Assembly (NCBI GenBank): GCA_902500805.1
Contig: CABVSA010000023.1
Location: 1 to 49,426 of the forward strand
Length of the DNA: 49,426 nucleotides
Origin: an uncultured Nitrospira sp.
Lineage (GTDB): Bacteria; Nitrospirota; Nitrospiria; Nitrospirales; Nitrospiraceae
Direction of reading: 5' to 3'
A program made the translations under genes and the position numbers. Below the pieces are notes generated by a model that was given only the letters and a program-made list of their open reading frames with translations, ran no database searches and was not told the DNA's origin. This document shows, piece by piece, positions 8,395 to 15,968 of the stretch (position 1 is its first letter; each line of letters opens with the position of its first letter).

Positions 8395-9117
8395 TCATAT
8401 CCCGGCGATCAGATTCACGGCTTCGCTCGTGCTCCACACGTCGCTGGCGATCATCCGGTAATTCACGAAGGCTGCCTCGAACCCGTCGTACCCTGGAAGC
8501 TTTGCGGCAGCCGTGGCATCGGGGACGACCACCACGTTGAATCCCTGCTCGATCAGATCACGCATGTGGGATTCCACGCAGAGATTCGCCGACATGCCGG
8601 CGAGAATCAGCTGCGTCACACCGGTCTTACGCAGTTGCAGGACGAGATCGTTCGTCTGCGGGCCATACACCTTGTGCGGACTGGTCACGATCGTCTTGCC
8701 GTCGTTAATGTACGGCTTGTACCGCTCAAGCCAGTCGGCTCCCGATTCCCCGAAGCCTTCGGTCGTCAGAGCCCCTTTGCGGTCAAACATTCTGATACTG
8801 TGCATGAGTGTTTCCACTGCACCTTCAAACTTCCACTGTTGGTCATGTTGGTAATAGTAGTGGGGGCTGATAAAGACCGGCACATCAGCCTTCTTGGCCG
8901 CCTTGAAGAGGCTCTCGATGTTTTCGACGGTCTTGTTTTCGGTCACACTGTGGCCAACAACTCCCCATGCCACTCCTTTGGGGCTGAGGAAATCATTTTG
9001 GGGATCGGTGACAACCACTGCGACCTGCCCCTTCCTGAGCTTCATTCCAGGACGCGGAATGGGGGCATCGGCACGGGGCCCTCCGATGTAGTGAACGGTC
9101 TTTGTTTCGGTACTCAT
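8395..9117 (-). CDS. isochorismatase-family cysteine hydrolase
   Basis: 240 residues from ATG 9117, chosen because AAAGGAGAA lies just before it; the frame continues to 9210 without support. The cysteine-hydrolase triad is visible: Asp in VVVTDPQNDF, Lys in TIVTSPHKVYG and Cys in LAGMSANLCVES. Members hydrolyse C-N or ether bonds (nicotinamide, N-carbamoylsarcosine, isochorismate). The true substrate is unknown. This branch is often seen in stress-induced clusters with pirin, NTF2-like and FMN proteins, as here. Confidence 0.9.
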   Translation of the reverse strand: MSTETKTVHYIGGPRADAPIPRPGMKLRKGQVAVVVTDPQNDFLSPKGVAWGVVGHSVTENKTVENIESLFKAAKKADVPVFISPHYYYQHDQQWKFEGAVETLMHSIRMFDRKGALTTEGFGESGADWLERYKPYINDGKTIVTSPHKVYGPQTNDLVLQLRKTGVTQLILAGMSANLCVESHMRDLIEQGFNVVVVPDATAAAKLPGYDGFEAAFVNYRMIASDVWSTSEAVNLIAGI

Positions 9118-9185
9118 TGATACGTTCTCCTTTCTTAATTGTGATGGTGTGTCCGATTCGCAGCGAGTTCGCTCACGCGTTGGCC

Positions 9186-9854
9186 TTACGACGTATGAGC
9201 GGCCTCGCATTGACGGTGCCGGGCTAGCTCAACTGTGTCGCCGACTCGAATGTCTCCGCCCCGGATCACGAAACAATTCAACGCGAGCGTGCCGCCGAAT
9301 CTCCGCACGATATCCGTCAGCACCTGACGATCTTGTTTCAAACTGTCAGGATCAAACGTCGTCATGATGCAGCGCCCGCGGAGATCTTGGATTCCGATGA
9401 TGACCTCTCCGATGTGCAAGCACTGCCCGGGCCACGAGCGCTCAGCCAAACCCTCAACCCCACCGATGACCAGATTCGGTCTCAGCCGCCGACCGTCACG
9501 CCCGAATGCCGCAATCGCTCCATCCGTCGCCACCAACAACGGCAGCACGTCAAAACGATCACTGGAATCGTCACGAACGAGCTGGGCGCCAGGGCCCACG
9601 ATATCCACCACGTCTTTGCGGACCTTGGGATCGCTCCATAGAAAGCCATCAACCACAGGCTCGCCGGACTCATTGAGCCTGCCATGGTGACCGAGCAGCC
9701 GATGGTGTGTCCTGGACGTGATGACATGACCATCCTCATTCTCCACATGCACGATGCGGTCTCCCTCGATGCCGAGTGGTCCGATGTGCGCATGTTCTAG
9801 CCGTTCACCGGCCATTGACTTGACCGGATATCGCCATATCTGTGCGATCTTCAT
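9186..9854 (-). CDS. MOSC domain protein
   Basis: 222 residues. An N-terminal MOSC beta-barrel domain (IAQIWRYPVKSMAGERL, LGIEGDR) is followed by the C-terminal MOSC domain with the conserved Cys in LRGRCIMTTFDPD. MOSC proteins bind molybdenum cofactor and are related to MOCS3 C-terminal and mARC/YcbX proteins, which reduce N-hydroxylated compounds. GGAGGAG lies 8 bases before ATG 9854, 49 bases after the FMN-protein gene. A partnership with that flavin protein as electron source is possible but unproved. Confidence 0.88.
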   Translation of the reverse strand: MKIAQIWRYPVKSMAGERLEHAHIGPLGIEGDRIVHVENEDGHVITSRTHHRLLGHHGRLNESGEPVVDGFLWSDPKVRKDVVDIVGPGAQLVRDDSSDRFDVLPLLVATDGAIAAFGRDGRRLRPNLVIGGVEGLAERSWPGQCLHIGEVIIGIQDLRGRCIMTTFDPDSLKQDRQVLTDIVRRFGGTLALNCFVIRGGDIRVGDTVELARHRQCEAAHTS

Positions 9855-9903
9855 GATCTGAGCTCCTCCAACAAATGGGGCAGCCGCCTCATGGCGGAGA
9901 CCC

Positions 9904-10503
9904 TCACACTTTCATCATCGACAGTTGGGCTTCGAGTTCGGTAATTCTCGCCTTCAAGGGGCCAACTAGCTCTTCGACCTCTTTGAGCGAATATCGCGGA
10001 GTGATGTACTTTGGGCAGTTCCAGTCAAAGGACACCACGTCGATGAAGACGATCCGTTCCACTCGTGCTTTCATGCCGAGGTTGGCGAGTTGTGCCGCGA
10101 GATCCGGATGCGATCGAGCATCCTCAACCCTGGCATGGCCGAGGATCTTCAGCCTGGCCCGATTCGGGTAGTCCATCAGAAACAAGGACACTCGATCGTC
10201 CACAGACAGATTGCCGGTGCTCAGCAATTGCCGGTTCCCTTGATAGTCTGCAAAGACCAAGGTCGAGGGATTGAGCACACGCAGAAACCCCTTGGGCCCT
10301 CCGCGATGCTGGACATAGGGCCATCCGGTTTCGCTCACCGTACTCAGGTAGAAACTGTCTCTGGCGGCGAGAAACTCCGCTTCCCCTTCGCCGAGGAGAT
10401 CGCGCTCAGGAGCACCCGTGATGTTCGCCGCATGTCCATAGTAGTGGTGCTGGGCACGCAGAACCGACTCCGTCATCATCGTCTCAAGATATTTCATCGC
10501 CAT
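9904..10503 (-). CDS. pyridoxamine 5'-phosphate oxidase-like FMN protein
   Basis: 199 residues. The split-barrel flavin fold is visible: an N-terminal helix, DSFYLSTVSETGWPYVQHRGG, FADYQGNRQLLSTGNL (FMN phosphate contacts), VSLFLMDYPNRARLKILG and WNCPKYITPRYS. This is the general-stress PNPOx subfamily, not the vitamin B6 enzyme. A C-terminal helix (LKARITELEAQ) may form a coiled coil. Strong Shine-Dalgarno GGAGGA before ATG 10503. It precedes the MOSC gene by 49 bases, probably cotranscribed. Confidence 0.88.
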   Translation of the reverse strand: MAMKYLETMMTESVLRAQHHYYGHAANITGAPERDLLGEGEAEFLAARDSFYLSTVSETGWPYVQHRGGPKGFLRVLNPSTLVFADYQGNRQLLSTGNLSVDDRVSLFLMDYPNRARLKILGHARVEDARSHPDLAAQLANLGMKARVERIVFIDVVSFDWNCPKYITPRYSLKEVEELVGPLKARITELEAQLSMMKV

Positions 10504-10654
10504 CGGTCCGTCCTCCGTCGAATCGGCCCGTCAACGGGTGACCGTTGCAGGCCGCTCTCCGAACCCCTCATGTGTCAGTAGACTCCGAAACAACTCGTCG
10601 TTGGCCTTGTGTCGTCACGAACCTTGCGGTTTAAGACAACGCTATATGGCTGTG

Positions 10655-10778
10655 CAGGATGCGCAAAATGGCCGTCCAGCCAGGCCGCAGCGAGTGAAGA
10701 GGCGAAGCGTACTCTGAGCCGTACGTTGAGCCTCTGAGCGATGCGAGAACGCCGCTGGCGGTCTTTTTCCGCATCCTG
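10655..10778. repeat. 124-bp palindromic element with terminal inverted repeats
   Basis: The left end CAGGATGCGCAAAATGGCC (10655-) and the right end read on the other strand, CAGGATGCGGAAAAAGACC, form imperfect terminal inverted repeats of 25-26 bases ending in CCAGC. The interior contains further short inverted pieces (GAGGC...GCCTC). The element stops exactly where the dsrE stop codon begins (10779). A related right half lies at 13764-13807, next to another stop codon. From memory, similar units recur in Nitrospira genomes. It looks like a non-autonomous mobile or REP-type element that may double as a terminator. Confidence 0.7.
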
Positions 10779-11153
10779 TTAGAACACCACCGTGTTCCAG
10801 CCATCACTCACATACCGGCGCAAGCTCAAGAGTCCAGACGTTCCCGTCAGCGCATGGTCTTTCTTGAGCGGGACGCCGCACGACTCCACGCTCTCTTTTG
10901 CGCCAAACACATCCGCGCAGCCGCAGGAGGCGCCTTGCACGACATCACGCACCGAATTGTAGAGCGCGTTCGCCGGATGTGAGAGTTTGGTCAGCTCTGC
11001 CGGCCAACGGGTGCCGGTGCCGTTGAAGACGACGGCGACTTCATCGCCCTTCTGTTTGCACTCTGCGGCCAACGCCAGTGCATTAAAGACCCGCCCCAGT
11101 GCTTCTTCCGAACCATTCTTGGGGTCGGACATCACAATGATTGCAGTTTTCAT
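10779..11153 (-). CDS. DsrE-family protein
   Basis: 124 residues from ATG 11153, chosen for the Shine-Dalgarno AAGGAGG just upstream; the longer frame to 11222 has none. The DsrE/F fold pattern is present: AIIVMSDPKNGSEEALGRVF, VVFNGTGTRW and C-terminal GLLSLRRYVSDGW. Four Cys occur (C32, C77, C79, C92), with C77-G-C79 in a position fitting the sulfur-carrying loop of the family. DsrE-like proteins relay or sense sulfane sulfur. It is the first gene behind the sigma-54 promoter at 11240-11255. Confidence 0.85.
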   Translation of the reverse strand: MKTAIIVMSDPKNGSEEALGRVFNALALAAECKQKGDEVAVVFNGTGTRWPAELTKLSHPANALYNSVRDVVQGASCGCADVFGAKESVESCGVPLKKDHALTGTSGLLSLRRYVSDGWNTVVF

Positions 11154-11239
11154 GGATCCTCCTTGATGGTTGAACGGTCTTGATAAACGGTTTGTGATGA
11201 GCTTTTGTATTTGAATCGCCATCGTATGTACCTGTTATG

Positions 11240-11255
11240 GCAAGGCTGGTGCCAA
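11240..11255 (-). promoter_or_regulatory. sigma-54 (-24/-12) promoter of dsrE-like gene
   Basis: Reading the minus strand, TTGGCAC (11255-11249), CAGCC, TTGC (11243-11240). This is an exact match to the RpoN consensus TGGCAC-N5-TTGC with correct spacing. Transcription would start near 11229, about 75 bases before the dsrE ATG. A sigma-54 activator gene ends 155 bases upstream on the same strand. Confidence 0.85.
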
Positions 11256-11352
11256 GACGGGTCGTCGTCAGAGAAGGGGAGAAACGGTTGAAGAAATAGG
11301 GAGTTAGCTCAGAAAAATGCCGGAGGCGACGTCAACGCGCATAGGGATATCT

Positions 11353-11368
11353 CCACGATATCTCGTGG
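11353..11368. promoter_or_regulatory. candidate enhancer (UAS) palindrome for sigma-54 activator
   Basis: CCACGATATCTCGTGG has perfect 6-base arms (CCACGA/TCGTGG) around TATC. Its centre lies about 130 bases upstream of the predicted RpoN start site, in the usual range for bacterial enhancer-binding protein sites. The assignment to the neighbouring activator is inferred. Confidence 0.5.
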
Positions 11369-11409
11369 CTCTACGAAATATGGGAGGACATGGTCTGTCG
11401 GATCGGTGG

Positions 11410-12987
11410 TTAGGAAGAAGGGGGTGGTTTCTTGATCCCAAGCTTCTGCATGCGGGATCGCAATGTATTGGGATGAAGAGCAAGTCTCGTCGAAGCGCCA
11501 TGTTTCCCTTCGACGACCCAATCGACTTCTTGGAGGATCAGGGTGATATGGGCCCGTTCAACTTCTTCGAGCGTGCGTGAGGTGTCAGGGGTTGCAGCGC
11601 GATCCGATTGGAGCAGGACCTCATCAACCTGGAGAACAGGACCCGGTGAGAGGATGGCGGCCCGTTCGATGACATTCTCCAGTTCGCGGACATTACCAGG
11701 CCAGGCATAGCTTATGAGACGATCCATGGTCTGTTGGGAGATCTGATCGAGTCGTTTTCCAAACTTCTTGGACAATCGTCCGGCAAACGAGTGGACGAAA
11801 AGCGGAATATCCGAGGTACGATTTCGCAAGGGTGGCAGTTCAATCGGGAAGACATTGAGCCGGTAGAGGAGGTCTGAGCGGAAGGAGCCGGCCTTCACAG
11901 CCGCAGGGAGATCTCGATTCGTTGCCGCGATCACTCGAATGTTCACCTTTGTAGAACGACCGCTGCCGATGCGCTCGAACTCCCGTTCTTGGAGCACGCG
12001 CAAGAGCTTCACTTGTGCGTCCAACGGCAATTCACCCACCTCATCGAGAAAGATGGTTCCTCCATCTGCCAGTTCAAAGCGTCCGATTCGCCTGGCGAGC
12101 GCGCCGGTGAAAGCACCCTTCTCGTGGCCGAACAACTCGCTCTCCACCAGATTGGCAGGGATTGCGCCGCAATTGACGCGAACGAGCGGTCTCGTGCTGC
12201 GAGGGCTGAGGTCGTGCACGGCCCGAGCAATGAGCTCCTTGCCGGTCCCGGTTTCGCCCAAGAGCAGGACCGTTGCATCAGTCGGAGCCACTTGTTCGAC
12301 CTTCCTTAGCACGGCCTTCATTGCTTGGCTCTCACCGATGATTTCATCAAAATGATGATCGAGTTTGATCTCTTCCCGGAGATACACATTTTCGGCCTGA
12401 AGCCGGTTGGTGAGTTGCTCGACCTCCGTAAACAGCTGGGCGTTCTTGATTGCGGTGGCTGCTTGATGGGCAAACGTGGCGAGCCGTTCACATTCCTCAT
12501 CCGCCAAGGGGCGTCGTCCAAACATCGCGATGACGCCGAGCACGTCCCCGCGAAAGACGAGGGGGTACCCGGCAAAGGACTGGAGCCCGTTGTCTTTCAT
12601 CCATTGCTTGTTCGGGAGTCGATCGTCGCCGAGCACGTCGTTGGTCTGCATCGGCCCGGCACCTTGGGCGATCTTGCCGATCTTCAGCGACCCCAGCGGA
12701 ATGCGGCGGTATTCCCCATCGAGATTTGAATAGAGTCCCGCGCTCGCCCTGAGATGTAAACACTGGGTCTGGTCTCTGCAGTCAGAGGCCTTGTAACAGC
12801 CGGTACAGAGATCGCCGGGACCGAGTAGCCAGATACGGGCAAAGGCGGCACCCAGATCATCCACGAGACCTTGCGTGATGGTGGTGAGCACGACGTGGAG
12901 ATCCAAACTCGACGCCATCTGCAACGCGATGCGATCAAGCGCCTTCTGAGTAGGGGAGGATGAGGCTGACGCGGACGGACTCTCCAT
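11410..12987 (-). CDS. sigma-54-dependent transcriptional activator (GAF-AAA+-Fis)
   Basis: 525 residues. An N-terminal GAF domain (about 15-185) contains a Cys cluster, C61-x2-C64-x5-C70-x5-C76. The AAA+ sigma-54 interaction domain (about 212-440) has Walker A GETGTGKE (244-251), the sigma-54-contacting loop GAFTGA (291-296) and Walker [12 protein letters not shown] Fis-type helix-turn-helix lies at the C-terminus ([18 protein letters not shown]). The architecture is that of FhlA/NorR-type activators that sense a ligand or redox signal through GAF. A consensus -24/-12 promoter and a palindrome lie downstream before dsrE, the likely target. Confidence 0.93.
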   Translation of the reverse strand: MESPSASASSSPTQKALDRIALQMASSLDLHVVLTTITQGLVDDLGAAFARIWLLGPGDLCTGCYKASDCRDQTQCLHLRASAGLYSNLDGEYRRIPLGSLKIGKIAQGAGPMQTNDVLGDDRLPNKQWMKDNGLQSFAGYPLVFRGDVLGVIAMFGRRPLADEECERLATFAHQAATAIKNAQLFTEVEQLTNRLQAENVYLREEIKLDHHFDEIIGESQAMKAVLRKVEQVAPTDATVLLLGETGTGKELIARAVHDLSPRSTRPLVRVNCGAIPANLVESELFGHEKGAFTGALARRIGRFELADGGTIFLDEVGELPLDAQVKLLRVLQEREFERIGSGRSTKVNIRVIAATNRDLPAAVKAGSFRSDLLYRLNVFPIELPPLRNRTSDIPLFVHSFAGRLSKKFGKRLDQISQQTMDRLISYAWPGNVRELENVIERAAILSPGPVLQVDEVLLQSDRAATPDTSRTLEEVERAHITLILQEVDWVVEGKHGASTRLALHPNTLRSRMQKLGIKKPPPSS

Positions 12988-13218
12988 GTGATGGTCTCCG
13001 ATCTGGGCTGTGCCCAGCGTGGAGGACGATAAGTCCCGGACCGAAACATTGTCAATTGCATACGAGCCGTACTAATCCCACGTGGTGCATTGTTTGAGAG
13101 TTAAAGGGAGAGTCTTTATTTGATGGCCTGATCATATTTAAGATTCCCGACTCCTTCTCGGCATTCCAATTCCGACAAACAACGGATGAGTTTGTGCGAA
13201 GCGGGTGTGCGCTATTAC
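12988..13218. other. spacer with a short relic of the HEAT gene 3' end
   Basis: No gene is supported here. At 13071-13097 the plus strand reads ACTAATCCCACGTG followed by GTGCATTGTTTGA. This resembles the last codons plus stop (minus strand) of the HEAT-repeat gene copies ending at 21661 and 22716; the first 14 bases are identical to the 21661 copy. Confidence 0.4.
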
Positions 13219-13247
13219 TTGACCCGATCCGAGGCGGCGCCGATAAT
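13219..13247 (+). promoter_or_regulatory. sigma-70 promoter of antitoxin/ParE pair
   Basis: TTGACC (13219-13224), 17-base spacer, GATAAT (13242-13247), about 35 bases before the antitoxin ATG, which has its own Shine-Dalgarno (GAAGGAAGG). Confidence 0.6.
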
Positions 13248-13281
13248 GGACTTATCTTAAGTCTCAGAAGGAAGGTGGAGC

Positions 13282-13482
13282 ATGCCGACGGCGCTGAAAA
13301 TGGAAGTGAGTCCTGACACCATTATCCGGGCGGTGAAGGGCATGAACAAGAACGCACGACGAGTCTTTCTCGAAGACTTACTGGCCGCCACTTCGCCGGA
13401 GTATCTGCAGAGCATCCGTGAGGCCCGCCGGGATTACAAGGCAGGTCGCGTGAAGTCCCACGCCGCTGTGTTTGACCGGTGA
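13282..13482 (+). CDS. putative antitoxin of a ParE-type system
   Basis: 66 residues. Helical and charged, with the end REARRDYKAGRVKSHAAVFDR, a pattern seen in small antitoxins paired with ParE/RelE toxins. The stop overlaps the GTG start of the toxin frame (GTGA at 13479-13482), which supports the pairing. Own sigma-70 promoter and Shine-Dalgarno. No DNA-binding motif can be named with confidence. The toxin partner is frameshifted, so this may now be an orphan. Confidence 0.7.
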   Translation: MPTALKMEVSPDTIIRAVKGMNKNARRVFLEDLLAATSPEYLQSIREARRDYKAGRVKSHAAVFDR

Positions 13483-13735
13483 CATACCGGCTGGTCTATA
13501 CCCACCGTGCGATTAAGGATCTCAATGGGCTCGATGCGACGGTGAAGCAGCGCATTGGTAAGGCGCTGCAGCGGTACGAACGGGACCCGCTCGCTCTCAC
13601 GCAGAACCACTCAAACAATCCGATCTAGGCTCGTATCGCTTTCGCATCGGTGACTATCGTGTGGTCTTCGATCTTGAGGGGTCCGAGATTGTCGTGTTAC
13701 GAGTCGGACACCGACGAGAGATCTACAAACGCTGA
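13479..13735 (+). pseudogene. ParE/RelE-type toxin with internal frameshift
   Basis: Frame 1 from GTG 13479 gives TYRLVYTHRAIKDLNGLD...KALQRYERDP and then runs into a TAG near 13626. After a shift in the stretch about 13600-13615, the next frame gives LGSYRFRIGDYRVVFDLEG and VLRVGHRREIYKR, stop 13733-13735. The two halves together make a complete ParE-like toxin of about 85 residues (257 bases, not a multiple of 3). Either a decayed toxin or a sequencing error. Confidence 0.75.
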
Positions 13736-13763
13736 CCACCTTTCCCCTTCTTTTCGACACCAC

Positions 13764-13807
13764 CGCTCAGCTAGCGAGAACGCCGCTGGGGGCCTTTTGT
13801 CATCCTG
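13764..13807. repeat. half copy of the palindromic element
   Basis: CGCTCAG-CTAGCGAGAACGCCGCTGG...CATCCTG matches the right end of the 124-bp element (10728-10778) with a few differences. It again ends exactly where a minus-strand stop codon (DUF1810 gene, 13808) begins. Confidence 0.6.
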
Positions 13808-14242
13808 CTAAAACGATTGCTGTGCCAGAATGTCGAGGGTCAGTTGGTTGGGCTGGCCGTCGAAGTATGTGAGCAGCGCATTCTTGAAGAGTGTGTTGTC
13901 GGTGGCAGCGGTCAGAAACAAGGTCATGCAGGACCGGAACTTGAGATAGTCGAGATATCCGAAGATCTCCTCAGCGCTGCGCCCATTCACATCAAGAACA
14001 AGCTGCGTACAGGTTCTGAGCCTGGGGCCGAGGGTAGGGTGTTGCAAATAGGTCTTGGCCTCATCAATCGAGCCAATGGCGAACTGCTGCGCCAGTACAC
14101 TGTGGCCAAGACCGGCGATCTGCGGAAAGATGAACCAGATCCAGTGACTGGATTTTCTTCCGGCTCGCAGCTCAGCGAGGACCGTGTCATAGACGGGCGT
14201 TTGGGCGGTGAGGAAACGGTGGAGATTGTAATCGTCGTTCAT
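13808..14242 (-). CDS. DUF1810 protein
   Basis: 144 residues, normal family length. The DUF1810 signature is near the N-terminus (YNLHRFLTAQ, LRAGRKSSHWIWFIFPQIAG, LGHS), with the C-terminal FRSCMTLFLTAA. A calpastatin-like or metabolic role has been suggested for the family but function is unknown. A second, truncated copy of the first third lies at 15622-15783, showing local duplication. It ends at a palindromic element and sits between two toxin-antitoxin loci. Confidence 0.85.
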   Translation of the reverse strand: MNDDYNLHRFLTAQTPVYDTVLAELRAGRKSSHWIWFIFPQIAGLGHSVLAQQFAIGSIDEAKTYLQHPTLGPRLRTCTQLVLDVNGRSAEEIFGYLDYLKFRSCMTLFLTAATDNTLFKNALLTYFDGQPNQLTLDILAQQSF

Positions 14243-14440
14243 AAACTATCCGCGGCCGAGCATGTTGTTTTCAAAACGATATCATGCCTGACAATGTTGG
14301 ATTGGGAGATCCGACACTCGTCACTCTTTCGGCGCGACCCGCCCAATGAGCATGACACGGCTTCACAAGTGGTCAGCTTTGTAGCGAAATAATTCAATCC
14401 CCGCCACTATCGGGCCACGCGCTCTGTCTGGAGTTTTATT

Positions 14441-14469
14441 TTGACACGTGTTGCGTTACAAGCTACAGT
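14441..14469 (+). promoter_or_regulatory. sigma-70 promoter of higBA, predicting a leaderless mRNA
   Basis: TTGACA (14441-14446), exactly 17 bases, TACAGT (14464-14469). The expected start site, 7 bases after the -10, coincides with the GTG start codon of higB at 14476, and no Shine-Dalgarno is present. Confidence 0.75.
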
Positions 14470-14475
14470 CTCCCG

Positions 14476-14766
14476 GTGAAGATACGGAACTTTATTCATA
14501 AAGGCTTGCAACGGCTTTATCTGGACGGCAGCGCCAAGGGTGTACCGCCCGATACCGTGGACAAGCTGCGGAAGATGTTCGCGTTTCTGGAGGTGATGAG
14601 CAGTGCCGACGAAGTGCGCGCCCTCACCTCATGGAAGGCGCACACGTTGACCGGAGACCGTAAAGGCACGGTGAGCTTGAGCGTGACACGCAACCGCCGC
14701 TTGACGTTCCGCGTTGATACCGCCGAACAAGAAATCTATGACGTGAATTTAGAGGATTATCACTAG
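14476..14766 (+). CDS. higB: HigB-type toxin
   Basis: 96 residues, full length for RelE-superfamily HigB mRNA interferases: start IRNFIHKGLQRLYLDGSAKG, then LRKMFAFLEVMSSADE, SWKAHTLTGDRKGTVSLSV, NRRLTFRVD and the C-terminal YDVNLEDYH. These toxins cleave mRNA at the ribosome. The toxin gene precedes the antitoxin, the usual HigBA order. GTG 14476 is needed to keep the conserved N-terminus and seems to lie at the transcription start. Confidence 0.92.
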   Translation: MKIRNFIHKGLQRLYLDGSAKGVPPDTVDKLRKMFAFLEVMSSADEVRALTSWKAHTLTGDRKGTVSLSVTRNRRLTFRVDTAEQEIYDVNLEDYH

Positions 14767-14783
14767 CACAGGAGTACCAGACC

Positions 14784-15083
14784 ATGCCCATGAAGAACCC
14801 GCCCCACCCCGGCGATTTTATCCGAACGGAAATTATTCAACCGGCTGGCCTGTCTGTGACCGCTGCCGCCGACGTGCTGGACGTGTCGCGCCCTGCCCTC
14901 TCGAATTTATTGAACGGCAAGGCCGACCTGACCGGCGATATGGCCTTGCGGATAGAAAAGGCGTTCGGTGTCAAAATGGATACGTTGATGAAGATGCAAT
15001 CCAACTATGACATTGCAGAGACGCGCCGCCGAGAGAAAAAAATCAAAGGTGTGCGGCGCTTCCATGCGACGCTGCACCCGTGA
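14784..15083 (+). CDS. higA: HigA-type antitoxin (XRE/VapI family)
   Basis: 99 residues. Begins PPHPGDFIRTEIIQPAGLSV and continues with a helix-turn-helix, AADVLDVSRPALSNLLNGKA, followed by ALRIEKAFGVKMDTLMKMQ, all characteristic of HigA. It binds HigB and represses the operon. 17 bases after higB; Shine-Dalgarno AGGAG. The C-terminus (REKKIKGVRRFHATLHP) is basic. Confidence 0.93.
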   Translation: MPMKNPPHPGDFIRTEIIQPAGLSVTAAADVLDVSRPALSNLLNGKADLTGDMALRIEKAFGVKMDTLMKMQSNYDIAETRRREKKIKGVRRFHATLHP

Positions 15084-15125
15084 CGGCTTCATTGTCTATA
15101 GGAGCTTCAACGGTTTTGTCCCTAG

Positions 15126-15290
15126 CCCGCATTCGTGACTCTTCTGCTGCAATCGCTGATACGCCGCCTGTTTATCGCCTTCACCATTCGTAGACGGCGG
15201 ATTCGCATCATTTCAGCCAGAGATATGAGTCCCAGGGAACGGAGGACGTATCATGACCACACGCAAAAACAGACCGACGTTCAAGAGTGA
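15126..15290 (+). pseudogene. BrnT toxin C-terminal remnant
   Basis: An open frame after TAG 15123 reads ...IRRLFIAFTIRRRRIRI, ISARDMSPRERRTY and ends at TGA 15288-15290. RIRIISAR and the following basic helix are the C-terminal signature of BrnT ribonuclease toxins. The first half of the toxin is missing. The remnant overlaps the antitoxin start at 15253, as in intact brnTA loci. Confidence 0.7.
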
Positions 15291-15864
15291 GAAACAGGAA
15301 GCTGAGTTTTGGGCGTCACACGACTCAACGGAGTATGTCGACTACTCCAAGAGTCGTCGGATGGTGTTTCCCCGGTTGAAGCCGTCCACCGAGACGATCT
15401 CGCTCCGCCTGCCGAAATCCCTCTTGGATCAACTCAAGACGATCGCGAACAAACGCGACGTCCCGTATCAGACACTGCTCAAGCTCTTCGTGCTCGAACG
15501 CGTCCAGGCCGAGTTGCATCACAAACCTGCCAAAGCCTCCTGGCAGGATCCGATCACGGCGATCGCTGGGAACGAGTTTGAATGTGGCGGGTGGGGCGGG
15601 CAGGGCAGAACGACATGGTTCTTATCCCTGCGCCATTGCACTGTGACCAAGACCGACGATCTGCGGAAAGATGAACCAGATCCAGTGACTCGATTTTCTT
15701 CCGGCCCGGAGTTCAGCGAGGGCTCTGTCATAGGTGTTCACTTGGGCAGTGAGGAAGCGGTGGAGATTGTAAGGATCGGTCATGCGCTGTATCAGCGACC
15801 CCGTTTTCTCTGGTATCGCCATGCGATGCTCAAGGGTTCTGACCTCTTTCTCTCAGTTGGTTAG
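15253..15864 (+). CDS. CopG/BrnA-type antitoxin with chimeric C-terminus
   Basis: 203 residues as an open frame. Residues 1-95 are a complete CopG-family (PF12441-type) antitoxin: FKSEKQEAEFWASHDSTEY, KPSTETISLRLPKSLLDQL, ANKRDVPYQTLLKLFVLERV. Family members usually end here. From about residue 125 the frame reads the antisense strand of a truncated DUF1810 copy (15622-15783), so the last 80 residues are an accident of a DNA junction. The antitoxin part may still fold and bind DNA; its toxin is a remnant. Confidence 0.7.
   Translation: MTTRKNRPTFKSEKQEAEFWASHDSTEYVDYSKSRRMVFPRLKPSTETISLRLPKSLLDQLKTIANKRDVPYQTLLKLFVLERVQAELHHKPAKASWQDPITAIAGNEFECGGWGGQGRTTWFLSLRHCTVTKTDDLRKDEPDPVTRFSSGPEFSEGSVIGVHLGSEEAVEIVRIGHALYQRPRFLWYRHAMLKGSDLFLSVG
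15622..15783 (-). pseudogene. DUF1810 fragment (N-terminal third)
   Basis: From ATG 15783 it reads TDPYNLHRFLTAQ, AELRAGRKSSHWIWFIFPQI and VGLGHSAMAQ, then stops. The match to the intact gene at 13808-14242 is close at both protein and DNA level. The homology ends abruptly near 15628, marking a recombination junction inside the antitoxin frame on the other strand. Confidence 0.8.
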
Positions 15865-15968
15865 ATGGCCAGATCGAAGGGGAGATCTAAAATATCGCGC
15901 AGACGACGACCAGAAATCAGAGCGTCCAATGTTCTGTTTGGTGGGTTGCGATCAGTATAGTCGCAGAT

